Part shown: positions 34,188-43,269 of the stretch, piece by piece
Position numbering within the stretch: the stretch's first letter is position 1
How the letters are laid out: every line of letters begins with the position of its first letter
NCBI GenBank assembly: GCA_034927345.1
Contig: JAYFQE010000013.1
Span: forward strand, 4,025 to 68,024
Reading direction: 5' to 3'
DNA length: 64,000 nucleotides
DNA from: JAYFQE01 sp034927345
GTDB taxonomy: Bacteria; Bacillota; Clostridia; Saccharofermentanales; UBA5734
Translations under genes and position numbers: made by a program
Notes under the pieces: model-generated
Seen by the model: only the letters and a program-made list of their open reading frames with translations
Told to the model about the DNA's origin: nothing
Databases searched by the model: none

Positions 34188-35272
34188 GCGCTCTGCAGGA
34201 CGCTGGTCATGCCGGCGGTCGCTTCCGTGTGGCCGTCGGCGAAAATCCACAACGCCTCGCAATCCGGCAGCGACTCAATCAATCGCCTGCCGTCGTCATA
34301 GGGCAGTAAAAAAACAGCTGTCGACAGATAGTCGGCCAGGCCGCTGTCCGGCGTCATGATGGTAACCGCCCGAAAATAACGGGCTGGCTGCAGGGTCTTT
34401 GAATCGATTAAATGGTGGTAAACCTGGCCGTTGAATTCATAATAACGCTGATAATCGCCGCTGGTGACGATCGACTGGTTATTGGCCAGAATAATTTCCA
34501 GCGGCTGATCGTCAGGATCAAGCAGATTGCCGTCCGGATTCTGCAGGCCGACCTGCCAGGTCTGCCTGCCGTCGGCCGGCGCGCCGATCAGCCGGACATT
34601 GCTGCCGCCGGCGCTGATGATGCCCGAAGTCATGCCCGCGGCTATTAAATCCTGCGCAACCAGTTCGGTGGCGTAACCTTTGGCTACCGCCCCGACATCC
34701 AGCATCATGCCGGAGTCCTGCAGATAAACCGTTTGTTGTTCCGGGTCGATGATGATTTTCCGCGCGTCGCAAAACCGGCTGGCCTGCTGCAGTTCTTCCG
34801 GCGCCGGAATCGCGGCCTGGCCATTATCCAGGGCGGCGGACCGATATTGACGCCAGATTTCAAGAACCGGACCTAATGCCGCGTTGACAACGCCGGGAGC
34901 CAGAGCGTCTTTTTCCTGGTAAAACTGCAAAAGGCTGATAATCCGGTCATCAACGACAACGGGAGCGATGCCGGCTTGTTGATTGATCGTATAGATGTTG
35001 TTCATGCCGTCGTAAGCATGGTAGATATCAAATAGCCGGTGCAGCTCGGTAAACCGGCTCTGAGCCAGCTGAGCCAGACGGCTGAAAGCTTCTTCCGAGG
35101 TATCATAGCCAATAATCTGTATGACTGTATCGAAGCAGCCGGTAAATGAATAGGTGTACTTTTCAGGCTCTTTCCGGCAACCGGCTGATAAGGCCGGCAA
35201 TATGAGGAATACAGCCAGAAGAAAGCATAAAACAACACGGCGTTTCGGTAAGTTTTTCGGATCAGCCCGCAT
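34133..35272 (-). CDS. apbE: FAD:protein FMN transferase, lipoprotein
   Basis: The protein has ~379 residues. The N-terminus has basic residues, a hydrophobic stretch and 'ALSAGC', a probable lipobox. The ApbE domain shows 'FTGCFDTVIQIIGYD', 'MLDVGAVAKGYATELVAQDLI' and 'GIISAGGSNVRLIG'. ApbE attaches FMN to Thr/Ser of exported flavoproteins. ATG 35272 is favoured; an upstream TTG extension is possible. Its start overlaps the stop of the lipoprotein gene at 35262, so the two are coupled, and that lipoprotein is the obvious candidate substrate. The 3' end overlaps the convergent fucosidase gene by 55 bp. Confidence 0.9.
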   Translation of the reverse strand: MRADPKNLPKRRVVLCFLLAVFLILPALSAGCRKEPEKYTYSFTGCFDTVIQIIGYDTSEEAFSRLAQLAQSRFTELHRLFDIYHAYDGMNNIYTINQQAGIAPVVVDDRIISLLQFYQEKDALAPGVVNAALGPVLEIWRQYRSAALDNGQAAIPAPEELQQASRFCDARKIIIDPEQQTVYLQDSGMMLDVGAVAKGYATELVAQDLIAAGMTSGIISAGGSNVRLIGAPADGRQTWQVGLQNPDGNLLDPDDQPLEIILANNQSIVTSGDYQRYYEFNGQVYHHLIDSKTLQPARYFRAVTIMTPDSGLADYLSTAVFLLPYDDGRRLIESLPDCEALWIFADGHTEATAGMTSVLQSAQGSISSSTTVSLSSGNG

Positions 35273-35798
35273 CGGCAATCGCCTTCTTGACTGCTTCAAG
35301 ATAGTCGGTTGCAGAAATAGTAACCGATGCCTTCAGATCGTCGATTTTTCCTTCAGAAGTCAGCGCCAGACCGGTTAGATCACTCAGGGACTTGCCAAGC
35401 AGCCAATTCTCCAATGTCGTTATCTCCTGATTCCATTCTTGGCCAATGCCGGATTTGTCTTTCATACCCAATTGGTCGCCTTGTTCTTTATACGATTTAA
35501 TTAATGTAGCCGGATCGGTTGCGATTTTACCTTCTTTGGTAAAAGCAATCCTGGATTGAAGAGCATCGATCTTTACAGCGATAATTCTGCCGTTGCTGTC
35601 CAGCGAAACGGCGGCAACGACGGTGTCGGTTTGCGCGTTGCCATCGGCGTCGCCGGCGTCGGCCGACTTGTTGATCCGGCTGACCGTGCCCAATCCTTGC
35701 CTGATGACGTCGGCCATGCTGGCTCCGGCGCTGCAAGAAGCGGAAATCATGGCTGTCAGCAAAAGAACGGTGATCAGTGTCATAAGCTTTCGTATCAT
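35262..35798 (-). CDS. Putative lipoprotein with FMN-binding-like domain, apbE partner
   Basis: This 178-residue protein has a hydrophobic signal sequence ending in 'ISASC', a likely lipobox. The mature part ('TDTVVAAVSLDSNGRIIAVKIDALQSRIAFTKEGK...') has the strand pattern of FMN-binding domains. However, the usual flavinylation motif (D-x-x-S/T-G-A-T/S) is not visible; the nearest stretch is 'ASVTISATDYLEAVKKA', with ISAT in place of SGAT. It lies directly upstream of apbE with overlapping reading frames. Membrane-anchored electron transfer is plausible but unproven. Confidence 0.65.
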   Translation of the reverse strand: MIRKLMTLITVLLLTAMISASCSAGASMADVIRQGLGTVSRINKSADAGDADGNAQTDTVVAAVSLDSNGRIIAVKIDALQSRIAFTKEGKIATDPATLIKSYKEQGDQLGMKDKSGIGQEWNQEITTLENWLLGKSLSDLTGLALTSEGKIDDLKASVTISATDYLEAVKKAIADAG

Positions 35799-35913
35799 GA
35801 TAACATCCTCCTGTTTTGTTTGCGGCAGACGATCATTCCAGAGCTTATCGTCACAGGGTGATGCAAACAGGATAACAGGATCATGATAAAAAAGCTATGT
35901 TTAAGACATGATA

Positions 35914-37425
35914 TCAGGGCTTATCGGCCAGATCCAACAATTGTTGGACGATTTGATCACGATCGCGGCAAATGCGGGGTATTTGCTGCCAATAATCGTT
36001 GAAATAACGTTGAAAACCCTGAACCAGCGTGCTTTCCTGAGCAAAGATATGGCTGTCCGGTTTATTGGGCGACCAGGCGGTTACAAAAAAGCCGGTCATG
36101 ATCATGAGATTCGGCCAGGCAGTCTGGTGGAACCGTTCAGACCGGATCAAGGCGATTTCCAATTTGGCGTTTTTCCGGAGTTCGTCGGCCATCTGGCGTA
36201 AATGAGACCGAAAGATTGTTTGGCGGATCTTAATCGGCCGTCCTGTGATGGCTGACAGCATCCAGTCGTCTACGAAGGGTTTATGAATAGCTTTTTCCAG
36301 CGAATCCAGCAGAAAAACATGACGGGCGAACTTGCTGCCCGGCTTTTCCGGTCCGCCGTCGTTGGCATGGAAAATAGTCCAGTTCTCCAATGTTTCGCGG
36401 CATTGCCCGTCATCCAGCCGGTTGTCTGAGATGATTTGCGTCAGCTGGTCTTTCGACCAGGTCATCAGCGTGGGCATAGTCGTCTGCATGCAAAAATGCT
36501 TTTCAGTGCTCTGATGCCACAGATATTGGAAACGATCGGTCATGGGCAGGATATCTTTTGTCTTGAAATGCTGCATCAACGGCTGGCAATGCGCCTGTAT
36601 CGAATAAAAAATGTTCTCGTTCTGAGTGATTGTACCCAGATCGGAATAAAGCATTGTATGGCGGCTGTCCGGATTGTCGGCAATCGATGAGCCGCTCAAA
36701 GCCAGGTGACCCGGTATGATAAACAGGGTCATGGGGAGGGTGATGTCGCCATAAACCGGATAATAACAGGATTTGATCTGCGTAATCAGGTGCAAAGGCA
36801 GCCAGTATTTAATGACTGCCTGCAAATCGTCCGGCTTACGGTCGATCCAGTGGATCAATTCAATATGGTGATGACTTGCGGCCAGAGTGCTCAGTTTTAA
36901 TGTAAACTGCTGTAAAAACGCCGCATCGCCGTTGAACCAGTTGGTATCTTCCTGAGTAATCATCAGTATCGGTATGTCCGGCGGCAATGACAGCGCCGTG
37001 TCAAAAAAGCGCATGACGGCAATCTGGCGGCCGCTGTCGCCCTGATAAACTTCCATGGGGCAGACATAATTGTTTTTGCTCAGCCAGATTTGCGGCGGCT
37101 GGACGAGGCTTTTTCCGCTGTCCAGAGGCGCGTGGTCCTGCAGCCATCCTGTCAGCAATTGGCCCAGTTCTTCACGCGTCGGTTGTCTGCTGTCATGGGC
37201 AGGACACAGCAAAGGCCTGAGAACCTGGCCGCCTTGCTCTTCATCTGAAGTAATCAGGTAAGAGACGATTTTCGGCATGATATCTGTACGGACCGGTATG
37301 CGCCGCTGGTTGTTTTTCCACTTGCTCAGCAAGGAATGATCGACATCCAGTGTCTTCGCCATGTCCGTATTTGAGATATCCAGCATTTGCATGATCAATG
37401 CCAGTCGGCTGACGGCTTGTGTCAT
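35914..37425 (-). CDS. HTH (XRE-like) protein with large uncharacterised C-terminal region
   Basis: This ~503-residue protein has an N-terminal helix-turn-helix ('RLALIMQMLDISNTDMAKTLDVDHSLLSKWKNNQRRIPVRTDIMPKIVSYLI') followed by ~430 residues that I do not recognise. The C-terminal part is soluble and rich in aromatic residues and His, with no enzyme motif seen and no membrane segment. GGAGG 8 nt upstream places the start at ATG 37425. The promoter region has TATAAT on the minus strand (37484-37489) and a CCGGTTA/TAACCGG dyad in the -35 area, which suggests autoregulation. It is divergent from the sulfhydrylase gene. Confidence 0.65.
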   Translation of the reverse strand: MTQAVSRLALIMQMLDISNTDMAKTLDVDHSLLSKWKNNQRRIPVRTDIMPKIVSYLITSDEEQGGQVLRPLLCPAHDSRQPTREELGQLLTGWLQDHAPLDSGKSLVQPPQIWLSKNNYVCPMEVYQGDSGRQIAVMRFFDTALSLPPDIPILMITQEDTNWFNGDAAFLQQFTLKLSTLAASHHHIELIHWIDRKPDDLQAVIKYWLPLHLITQIKSCYYPVYGDITLPMTLFIIPGHLALSGSSIADNPDSRHTMLYSDLGTITQNENIFYSIQAHCQPLMQHFKTKDILPMTDRFQYLWHQSTEKHFCMQTTMPTLMTWSKDQLTQIISDNRLDDGQCRETLENWTIFHANDGGPEKPGSKFARHVFLLDSLEKAIHKPFVDDWMLSAITGRPIKIRQTIFRSHLRQMADELRKNAKLEIALIRSERFHQTAWPNLMIMTGFFVTAWSPNKPDSHIFAQESTLVQGFQRYFNDYWQQIPRICRDRDQIVQQLLDLADKP

Positions 37426-37483
37426 ATAATAAACCTCCGCTATCTTACGGCAGCTGCCGGACTGCCGCATACGCCTGATTGAT

Positions 37484-37513
37484 ATTATACAGCCGGTTAA
37501 GACTAACCGGTTA
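37484..37513 (-). promoter_or_regulatory. Promoter and dyad upstream of the HTH protein gene
   Basis: On the minus strand TATAAT occupies 37489-37484. The inverted repeat CCGGTTA (37493-37499) / TAACCGG (37504-37510) covers the spacer and the place of the -35 element, and TAACCGGTTA (37504-37513) is itself a perfect palindrome. No good -35 box is seen, so activation or autorepression through this dyad is plausible. Confidence 0.5.
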
Positions 37514-37731
37514 CCTAAATAATAAACGGATTTACTGGCGATTTCGTTACAAAAAAAAGATTGAAATCATTCATAATAATGATCGATTATTGAGCATTAT
37601 CATATAAACAGATCTTGACGGAACGATTGCTTGGGGTAATTGTTTTGCTTTAGCGATGATAACAGACGAACTGCCCTTCACGCGCTTCTTTTATCGTGCT
37701 AAAATGGCTGGGAAAAAGGGGGATGAATACC
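37514..37731 (+). promoter_or_regulatory. Upstream region and probable promoter of the sulfhydrylase gene
   Basis: This AT-rich part of the 306-bp divergent gap has short dyads around ATAATGATCGATTATT (37574-37591). A likely promoter is TTCACG (37677-37682), a 17-nt spacer and TAAAAT (37700-37705). I see no S-box, T-box or other riboswitch fold in the short leader. Confidence 0.45.
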
Positions 37732-39006
37732 ATGTCAGATTATCATATTGAAACCCGGTGCATCCAGAGCGGTTATCATCCGGGTAATGGCGAACCGCGC
37801 GTGCTGCCAATCTATCAGAGTACAACTTTTAAATATGATTCGGCCGCAACGCTGGGTCAGCTGTTCGATCTGGAGATCAGCGGTGACTTTTATACCCGGC
37901 TGGGCAATCCGACTTTGACGGCCGTGGAAGAAAAAATCGCCGAGCTGGAAGGCGGCGTTGGCGCTCTGTTGACCGCAGCCGGCCAATCCGCTTCTTTCTT
38001 TTCCGTATTGAATATCTGTAAGGCCGGCGACCATGTGATCAGCTCGTCTTCTATATATGGCGGCACTTATAATCTATTCAACAAGACCATGCGTGAAATG
38101 GGAATCGATTTTACTTTTGTTAATCCAGACGATGATCTTGAAACACTGGAACGTGCTTTTAAACCGAATACACGGCTGGTTTTTGCCGAAACCCTGGCTA
38201 ATCCGACCCTTGTCGTTCTGGATATCGGCAAGTTTGCCGATTTAGCGCATAAACACGGCGTTCCCTTGATTATTGACAACACTTTTCCGACGCCGATCAA
38301 TTGCCGGCCTTTTGATTTCGGCGCCGATATCATCGTTCATTCTACAACCAAGTATATGGACGGACATGCCTGCAGCATGGGCGGCGTGATTGTCGATGGC
38401 GGCCGCTTCAACTGGGAGAACGGCCGATATCCGGAATTAACCGAACCGGATGAGTCTTATCACGGCGTTATTTATAACAAGCAGTTTGGAGCGGGCGCCT
38501 ATATTGCCAAAGCACGGACTCACCTGATGCGTGATTTGGGCGCCGTAGCCAGCCCATTCAACGCCTTCCTGCTTAATCTGGGCCTGGAGACATTGTTCCT
38601 GCGGGTTGAACGGCATTGCAGAAACGCCGAAACTGTCGCCAAGTATTTATCAACCGATCCGCGGATCAGTTGGATCAACTATCCTGGGTTGCCGGATAAT
38701 CCTTATCATGCCCTGGCGCAAAAATATATGCCCAACGGAACCTGCGGCGTCATATCCTTTGGCATCCGCGGCGGACGGGAATCCGCGGCCCGATTTATGG
38801 AAGCCTTGAAGCTGGCGGCGATTGTCATTCATGTCGCCGATGCGCGGACCTGTGTCCTGCATCCGGCCAGCACAACACATCGGCAGCTGAGCGACGATGA
38901 ACTGGCCGCGGCCGGAATAACACCCGATCTGATCCGTTTGTCGGTAGGCATTGAAAACGTCGATGATATCCTGGCTGATATTCGTCAGGCTCTGGATCAG
39001 ATCTAA
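37732..39006 (+). CDS. O-acetylhomoserine sulfhydrylase-type PLP enzyme
   Basis: This ~424-residue Cys/Met-metabolism PLP enzyme has 'IETRCIQSGYHPGNGEPRVLPIYQSTTFKY' at the N-terminus, which is typical of O-acetylhomoserine aminocarboxypropyltransferase (MetY). 'SSSSIYGGTYNLF' and 'IIVHSTTKYMDGH' hold the cofactor pocket, with Lys207 as the PLP Schiff base. The length and 'VLHPASTTHRQL' also fit MetY. It makes homocysteine from O-acetylhomoserine and sulfide; methionine gamma-lyase is a close alternative. A G-rich ribosome site supports ATG 37732. Confidence 0.88.
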   Translation: MSDYHIETRCIQSGYHPGNGEPRVLPIYQSTTFKYDSAATLGQLFDLEISGDFYTRLGNPTLTAVEEKIAELEGGVGALLTAAGQSASFFSVLNICKAGDHVISSSSIYGGTYNLFNKTMREMGIDFTFVNPDDDLETLERAFKPNTRLVFAETLANPTLVVLDIGKFADLAHKHGVPLIIDNTFPTPINCRPFDFGADIIVHSTTKYMDGHACSMGGVIVDGGRFNWENGRYPELTEPDESYHGVIYNKQFGAGAYIAKARTHLMRDLGAVASPFNAFLLNLGLETLFLRVERHCRNAETVAKYLSTDPRISWINYPGLPDNPYHALAQKYMPNGTCGVISFGIRGGRESAARFMEALKLAAIVIHVADARTCVLHPASTTHRQLSDDELAAAGITPDLIRLSVGIENVDDILADIRQALDQI

Positions 39007-39013
39007 TTTTAAT

Positions 39014-39250
39014 TTAAGCCTGGTATTGTGTGATGAAGCGTTCGATCAGAATCTGATCGTCGCTTCTTTCGCATTCAATCGTGACATCCTGGGATTCTGC
39101 GACTTTCATAATGGGATCCAGGCCGATAACGGCGGTCAGAATGCCATTCGCGATCAATTGATCACCTTCGGCCGTGATAAGACAGACTTTTCCGGCACAT
39201 AAACGGATGATGGCCTTGAATTCATCAACATGGACAGAGTTAAGCCGCAT
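39014..39250 (-). CDS. Small HPr-like protein without the N-terminal phosphorylation site
   Basis: This 78-residue protein ('MRLNSVHVDEFKAIIRLCAGKVCLITAEGDQLIANGILTAVIGLDPIMKVAESQDVTIECERSDDQ...') follows the second half of the HPr fold: a strand, the 'NGILTAVIGL' helix where HPr has 'KSIMGVMSLG', then a strand and a last helix. The Gly-Leu-His-Ala-Arg region and Ser46 are absent, so it cannot act as a PTS phosphocarrier. GGAGG 8 nt upstream supports ATG 39250. It ends 8 bp from the convergent sulfhydrylase gene. Function unknown; HPr relation is by pattern only. Confidence 0.6.
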   Translation of the reverse strand: MRLNSVHVDEFKAIIRLCAGKVCLITAEGDQLIANGILTAVIGLDPIMKVAESQDVTIECERSDDQILIERFITQYQA

Positions 39251-39486
39251 GAGTGCACCTCCAAAGGTTGTGAACACTGATTTGATACGATGATGAAAAA
39301 AATCCGTCTCATCTATTTTAACGAGTGGCTGAGCATCGGTCAATGGTTTTTTGACAAATTATATAAAAGCAGCAAGTTGTTTTATAACATAATGTCCGAA
39401 TAGGATTATCGATGCCGCCGAAGTATCGTTAATCTGGCCAAATGGCCTCCCAAATTTAGCGCAGCATATCGACGGCATGGTCAGCG

Positions 39487-42400
39487 TCAGGATTCAAACA
39501 GGCTGAGCACTTCATCCAGCGTCATTTTGGACAGCAAATTCTGGTCCGGTTTGATGATGGCGTCAATCAGATTCTGCTTTTTCTGCTGTAAAGCAAGAAT
39601 TTTCTCCTCAACGGAATGACGGGTATACAACTTGAAAACCTGGACGATATTTTCCTGACCGATCCGGTAAGCCCGGTCGGTAGCTTGTTCTTCGACCGCA
39701 GGATTCCACCAGGGATCAAAATGGATGACGGTATCGGCGCCGGTTAAATTCAGGCCGGTGCCGCCGGCCCGCAGGGAAACCAGAAAAAGTTTGCCTTCGC
39801 CTTGGTTGAAACGCTGAACCTGATTGATCCGTTCATCGGCCGGTATCTGCCCGTCAATATAAAAAGGCGTGATGCCGTTGGCCTTCTGGCCATCCCGGAT
39901 GAGTTCCAGCATACTGGTAAACTGGGAAAAAACAAGAACGCGATGGCCGGCGGAAAAACTGTCTGCCAGCAGTTCTTCCAACAGCATCAACTTACCGCTT
40001 CCGCCTTCGTAATGATGGAGAAACAACGCGGGGTGGCAGCAAATCTGACGCAGCCTGGTAAGCAGGGCGAGAATGTAGATCTGACTGTGAGAATAGCCGT
40101 TCAATTGTACTTCTTTGACCAGATCGTTACGGGACTGGGTCAGGAATGCCTGATAAATCTTGCGCTGCTCTTCCGTCATGTCACAGATCGTCCGGGATTC
40201 GATTTTGTCCGGCAATTCTTTCAGAACATCTTTTTTCATCCGGCGGAGAACAAAGGGCATGATCTGGCGGTGCAGGTCGGCCAGCATAGTCTGACTGCCG
40301 TCGCGGACGATCGGCAATTCATATAGATTTTGAAAAACCCGCTGCGAATGCAGATAACCGGGCAGAATGAAATCAAAAATGGACCAGAGCTCGAGCAGTG
40401 AATTCTCGATGGGCGTGCCGGTCAGAGCAAAATAGCGGTCAGCCTGGACTTGTTTAACCGAACGGGCGTTCAGGGTGTCCGGATTCTTGATGTTTTGCGC
40501 TTCGTCAAGAAAACAGCTGATGAAAGAACAGCGGCTTAAATCGTCAATGTCGCGGCGTAATAATGAATAAGAAGTAATGACGCAGGCCTGTTTGTCTATT
40601 TCCTGAAATTGGCTGCTGCGCTGCTGGCGGTTGCCGTCGATCAGCATGACCGGCAGATGCGGGCTGAATTTGTCGAATTCATTGAGCCAGTTATAAACCA
40701 GGCTGGTGGGCGCGATGATCAGCGAAGGCCGCTTGTGCCGCTGCCAGACCATCATGACGAAAGTAATGGTTTGCAGGGTTTTGCCCAACCCCATGTCATC
40801 GGCCAGAATGCCGCCTAAACCATAATAATCCAACGCGCACAGCCACTGGACGCCGATTTTCTGGTATGGCCGTAAAATGCTGCGCATAGACTGCGGGATG
40901 CGGAAAGATAATGACCCCGGTTCGCGCAAATGATGAATCAGATCCCGTACGGCATCATCGGCCTGGACGATCGGCGCCGCGCCCTGGTCCTGATCCTGAT
41001 CCTGGTCTTGATTCTGCCTGATCCGCAGTAAATTTTCCAGCGCCAGCGCCCGGTAGCGCGGCAGCCGGTTATTGGCCTCATCCGGATGGACATTCCAGAG
41101 CTGGAGCAAATCCATGATCACCGGCAAGGTTTCCCGATGGGCGGGATTAACCTGACGGAAATCGCCGTTCCTGGTTCGGATGTATTGCCGGCGTTCGCGC
41201 AGCGCATTCAAATATGCCGATAAATCATCCTGGCTGAGGCCGCCGTAATTCTGTTCGAGCAACAGGTCGTCCCGATTGTCGGACCAGCTGAAGCGGATTC
41301 GGATATCCGGCATCGGTTGTAAAACCAGGGGCGCCGAAGCATCGGTAAAGCGAATCTCCGCCATTTCCTGTAAAGTGTTCCAGCCGTCTTGCAGAAACTG
41401 ATAAAGCTGATCCGGATCAGAAAGCCGCCAGGCTCCGCCTTGCCGGGCAAATCCGGCATGCATGAAAGCGCTGGCCAGTTGGTCTTCCTTTTGAAAATCC
41501 CGTAATACCAGGGTGTTACGATCAATGTCCAGTTCCGGCGGATGTTCCGATAAAGGATTGATCGCAACGTCACCGTAATGAAAAGACATATCGGCCCGTA
41601 AACCGGCCGCGCTGTAATCGAGATCAATCCTGCTCCGCAACGGTTCGCGGATCAGCCGCGATTCCAGTTCTGTTTGCAAGAGGAGCGGGCAGGCGCTTAC
41701 TAGACGCGGCGCGATCATGCTGATCAGCGAAATGGCCTCATCCCGGCATAAATATAAAAAGCGGCATCCCGGCGTATTGAAGGTGGACAGAATCGGTTCC
41801 AGCAAACGAATGCTCTCACGCGGCGGCAGATAAAAGACATCGCCGACCAGATAAATGTTACGTGACGCCGTCATTTGCTGCAGCGGCTGATCGCACAGCA
41901 ATTCCAGACGATAAGGCGCGGCCGCGTGATCATTGCCGTCATCAGTCAGCGATAATTGCAGCTTGATGGGCAGATTGGCCCGGCGAATATAAATCGGCTG
42001 CCGATGCTGATCTTTAACGCCTTGCCAGCAACACTCGGAGAGTGTGCCGGAAAAGGATAGGAAATCGGCAAACCGACTGGCATTCAAGGTAAAGAAACGA
42101 TCTCTGCTGGATGCGTGCGACGTGCCGAATACGGCTTTATAATCGTTTTCAAACGCGTCCTGCAGGAGATAGATCAACGCCTGATCTTGTTCGGCAAAAC
42201 ACTGTTCCATGGGATTGAATGTGAAATCTTTATCAAGCTCAAGCGGCAGGTCGCGGGAAACCGCTTCGGCGAACTGCTCGACATTGGCAACCGGATGCAG
42301 AACCGTGTCGCCGATGGCAAAACTGAGCCAGGGAAGCGCGCAGGAATTGCGGGAGCAATGCAGAACAACCTGGAGGCGGATGATTTTTTTGGCGTGCATA

Positions 42401-42972
42401 TCCAACAGCCGCACGACATGATCCATACGGGCAATGAAGTCGCGCGTTTTGCTGCGGCTTCTTCGCTGAGCCTGCTGCCTGGCCGATTGCTGCTGCCGTG
42501 AGATATCTGAAAGGATCATCGAGGTTTGGCCGGATGTCTCGCCGGCTGTCTGATTGTCTGAATCAGTCAAGTCGGCGCCGTCAGCCGACGCATCGGAAGG
42601 ATCGGCAGCCTGGCGGGCCTGATTGTCCGGATCCAGCGTATTGTCTGGTTTAACAGAAGGGATGATATGGGTTTTTTCCTGACCGAAAGTATCCACGCAA
42701 TAAAGCAGCGCCGCCGCAATATGGCGGCAGAGACCCCAATAAGCCGAAAAAGCGCTGCATGTACAGGTCGCGTCATGCAGTTCACCCTTGCCGTCGAGAA
42801 TAATCCGGACATTATAAGTCCTGGTTCCGTCAACCTGAGCCAGGATAATCCCCTTTTCCTGGTCAAAGGTAAGATGTTTGACTTGCCCTTGCCGATAATA
42901 TTGGCGTCCCTTCATATAGGTAGGACCGTTTGTGGTTTGCTCCCGGATGGTATCGATTTTTACATGAAACAT
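39487..42972 (-). CDS. SNF2-family helicase with SWIM zinc finger
   Basis: This 1161-residue protein has a SWIM motif at residues 70-84 (Cys70, Cys72, Cys82, His84). A long middle domain follows, then a low-complexity Gln-Asp repeat. The SNF2 ATPase begins near residue 700: 'DDMGLGKTLQTI' (Walker A, ~724), 'FLDEAQNIKN' (DEAQ box, ~820), and the C-terminal helicase part with 'VFSQFTSMLELI' and 'DPWWNPAVEEQATDRAYRIGQ'. Bacterial SWIM-SNF2 proteins are DNA translocases that may remodel RNA polymerase or other DNA-bound proteins; the exact role is not established. It is divergent from rplM. Confidence 0.93.
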   Translation of the reverse strand: MFHVKIDTIREQTTNGPTYMKGRQYYRQGQVKHLTFDQEKGIILAQVDGTRTYNVRIILDGKGELHDATCTCSAFSAYWGLCRHIAAALLYCVDTFGQEKTHIIPSVKPDNTLDPDNQARQAADPSDASADGADLTDSDNQTAGETSGQTSMILSDISRQQQSARQQAQRRSRSKTRDFIARMDHVVRLLDMHAKKIIRLQVVLHCSRNSCALPWLSFAIGDTVLHPVANVEQFAEAVSRDLPLELDKDFTFNPMEQCFAEQDQALIYLLQDAFENDYKAVFGTSHASSRDRFFTLNASRFADFLSFSGTLSECCWQGVKDQHRQPIYIRRANLPIKLQLSLTDDGNDHAAAPYRLELLCDQPLQQMTASRNIYLVGDVFYLPPRESIRLLEPILSTFNTPGCRFLYLCRDEAISLISMIAPRLVSACPLLLQTELESRLIREPLRSRIDLDYSAAGLRADMSFHYGDVAINPLSEHPPELDIDRNTLVLRDFQKEDQLASAFMHAGFARQGGAWRLSDPDQLYQFLQDGWNTLQEMAEIRFTDASAPLVLQPMPDIRIRFSWSDNRDDLLLEQNYGGLSQDDLSAYLNALRERRQYIRTRNGDFRQVNPAHRETLPVIMDLLQLWNVHPDEANNRLPRYRALALENLLRIRQNQDQDQDQDQGAAPIVQADDAVRDLIHHLREPGSLSFRIPQSMRSILRPYQKIGVQWLCALDYYGLGGILADDMGLGKTLQTITFVMMVWQRHKRPSLIIAPTSLVYNWLNEFDKFSPHLPVMLIDGNRQQRSSQFQEIDKQACVITSYSLLRRDIDDLSRCSFISCFLDEAQNIKNPDTLNARSVKQVQADRYFALTGTPIENSLLELWSIFDFILPGYLHSQRVFQNLYELPIVRDGSQTMLADLHRQIMPFVLRRMKKDVLKELPDKIESRTICDMTEEQRKIYQAFLTQSRNDLVKEVQLNGYSHSQIYILALLTRLRQICCHPALFLHHYEGGSGKLMLLEELLADSFSAGHRVLVFSQFTSMLELIRDGQKANGITPFYIDGQIPADERINQVQRFNQGEGKLFLVSLRAGGTGLNLTGADTVIHFDPWWNPAVEEQATDRAYRIGQENIVQVFKLYTRHSVEEKILALQQKKQNLIDAIIKPDQNLLSKMTLDEVLSLFES
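40985..41012. repeat. Short in-frame tandem repeat encoding Gln-Asp
   Basis: Tandem 6-bp units (CTGGTC / CTGATC variants) inside the SNF2 gene encode an 'NQDQDQDQDQG' linker. It is a simple sequence tract between the middle domain and the ATPase, likely variable in length among strains. Confidence 0.7.
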
Positions 42973-43173
42973 GGTGCCCGCCTTAATACTCTTGCTGATT
43001 CTGTCGGTTGTGCAAATTCATGAGTATACAGCCTTAAATTATATCACAGGTCTTTACAAGGGTAAACAACGCCGGCGTTGCCTTTTTACCTTCGGAACCT
43101 TCGGCTTATTCAGTCGGAAAATAGCGAAAAACAAAGAAAAGTGAAGGAAGATTCAGCTAATTTAAATTGATCC

Positions 43174-43202
43174 TTGACAGGCCGGCAGCAGCAGATTAGA
43201 AT
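43174..43202 (+). promoter_or_regulatory. Strong sigma-A promoter of rplM-rpsI
   Basis: TTGACA (43174-43179), a 17-nt spacer and TAGAAT (43197-43202) lie 67 bp before rplM. The near-consensus fits a highly expressed ribosomal protein operon. Confidence 0.8.
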
Positions 43203-43269
43203 AGATGAGCATTGGATCGACTCGATTATGGTCTGGATAGAATGTGAAATGATGGAGGTAAGCTGACAA

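Noticed and set aside
37514..37731. SAM riboswitch or T-box before the sulfhydrylase gene
   Set aside because: No conserved riboswitch core or long stem set was visible, and the leader after the likely promoter is too short.
40985..41012. Short tandem units considered as a regulatory or CRISPR-like repeat
   Set aside because: They lie in frame in the SNF2 gene and simply encode a Gln-Asp linker.
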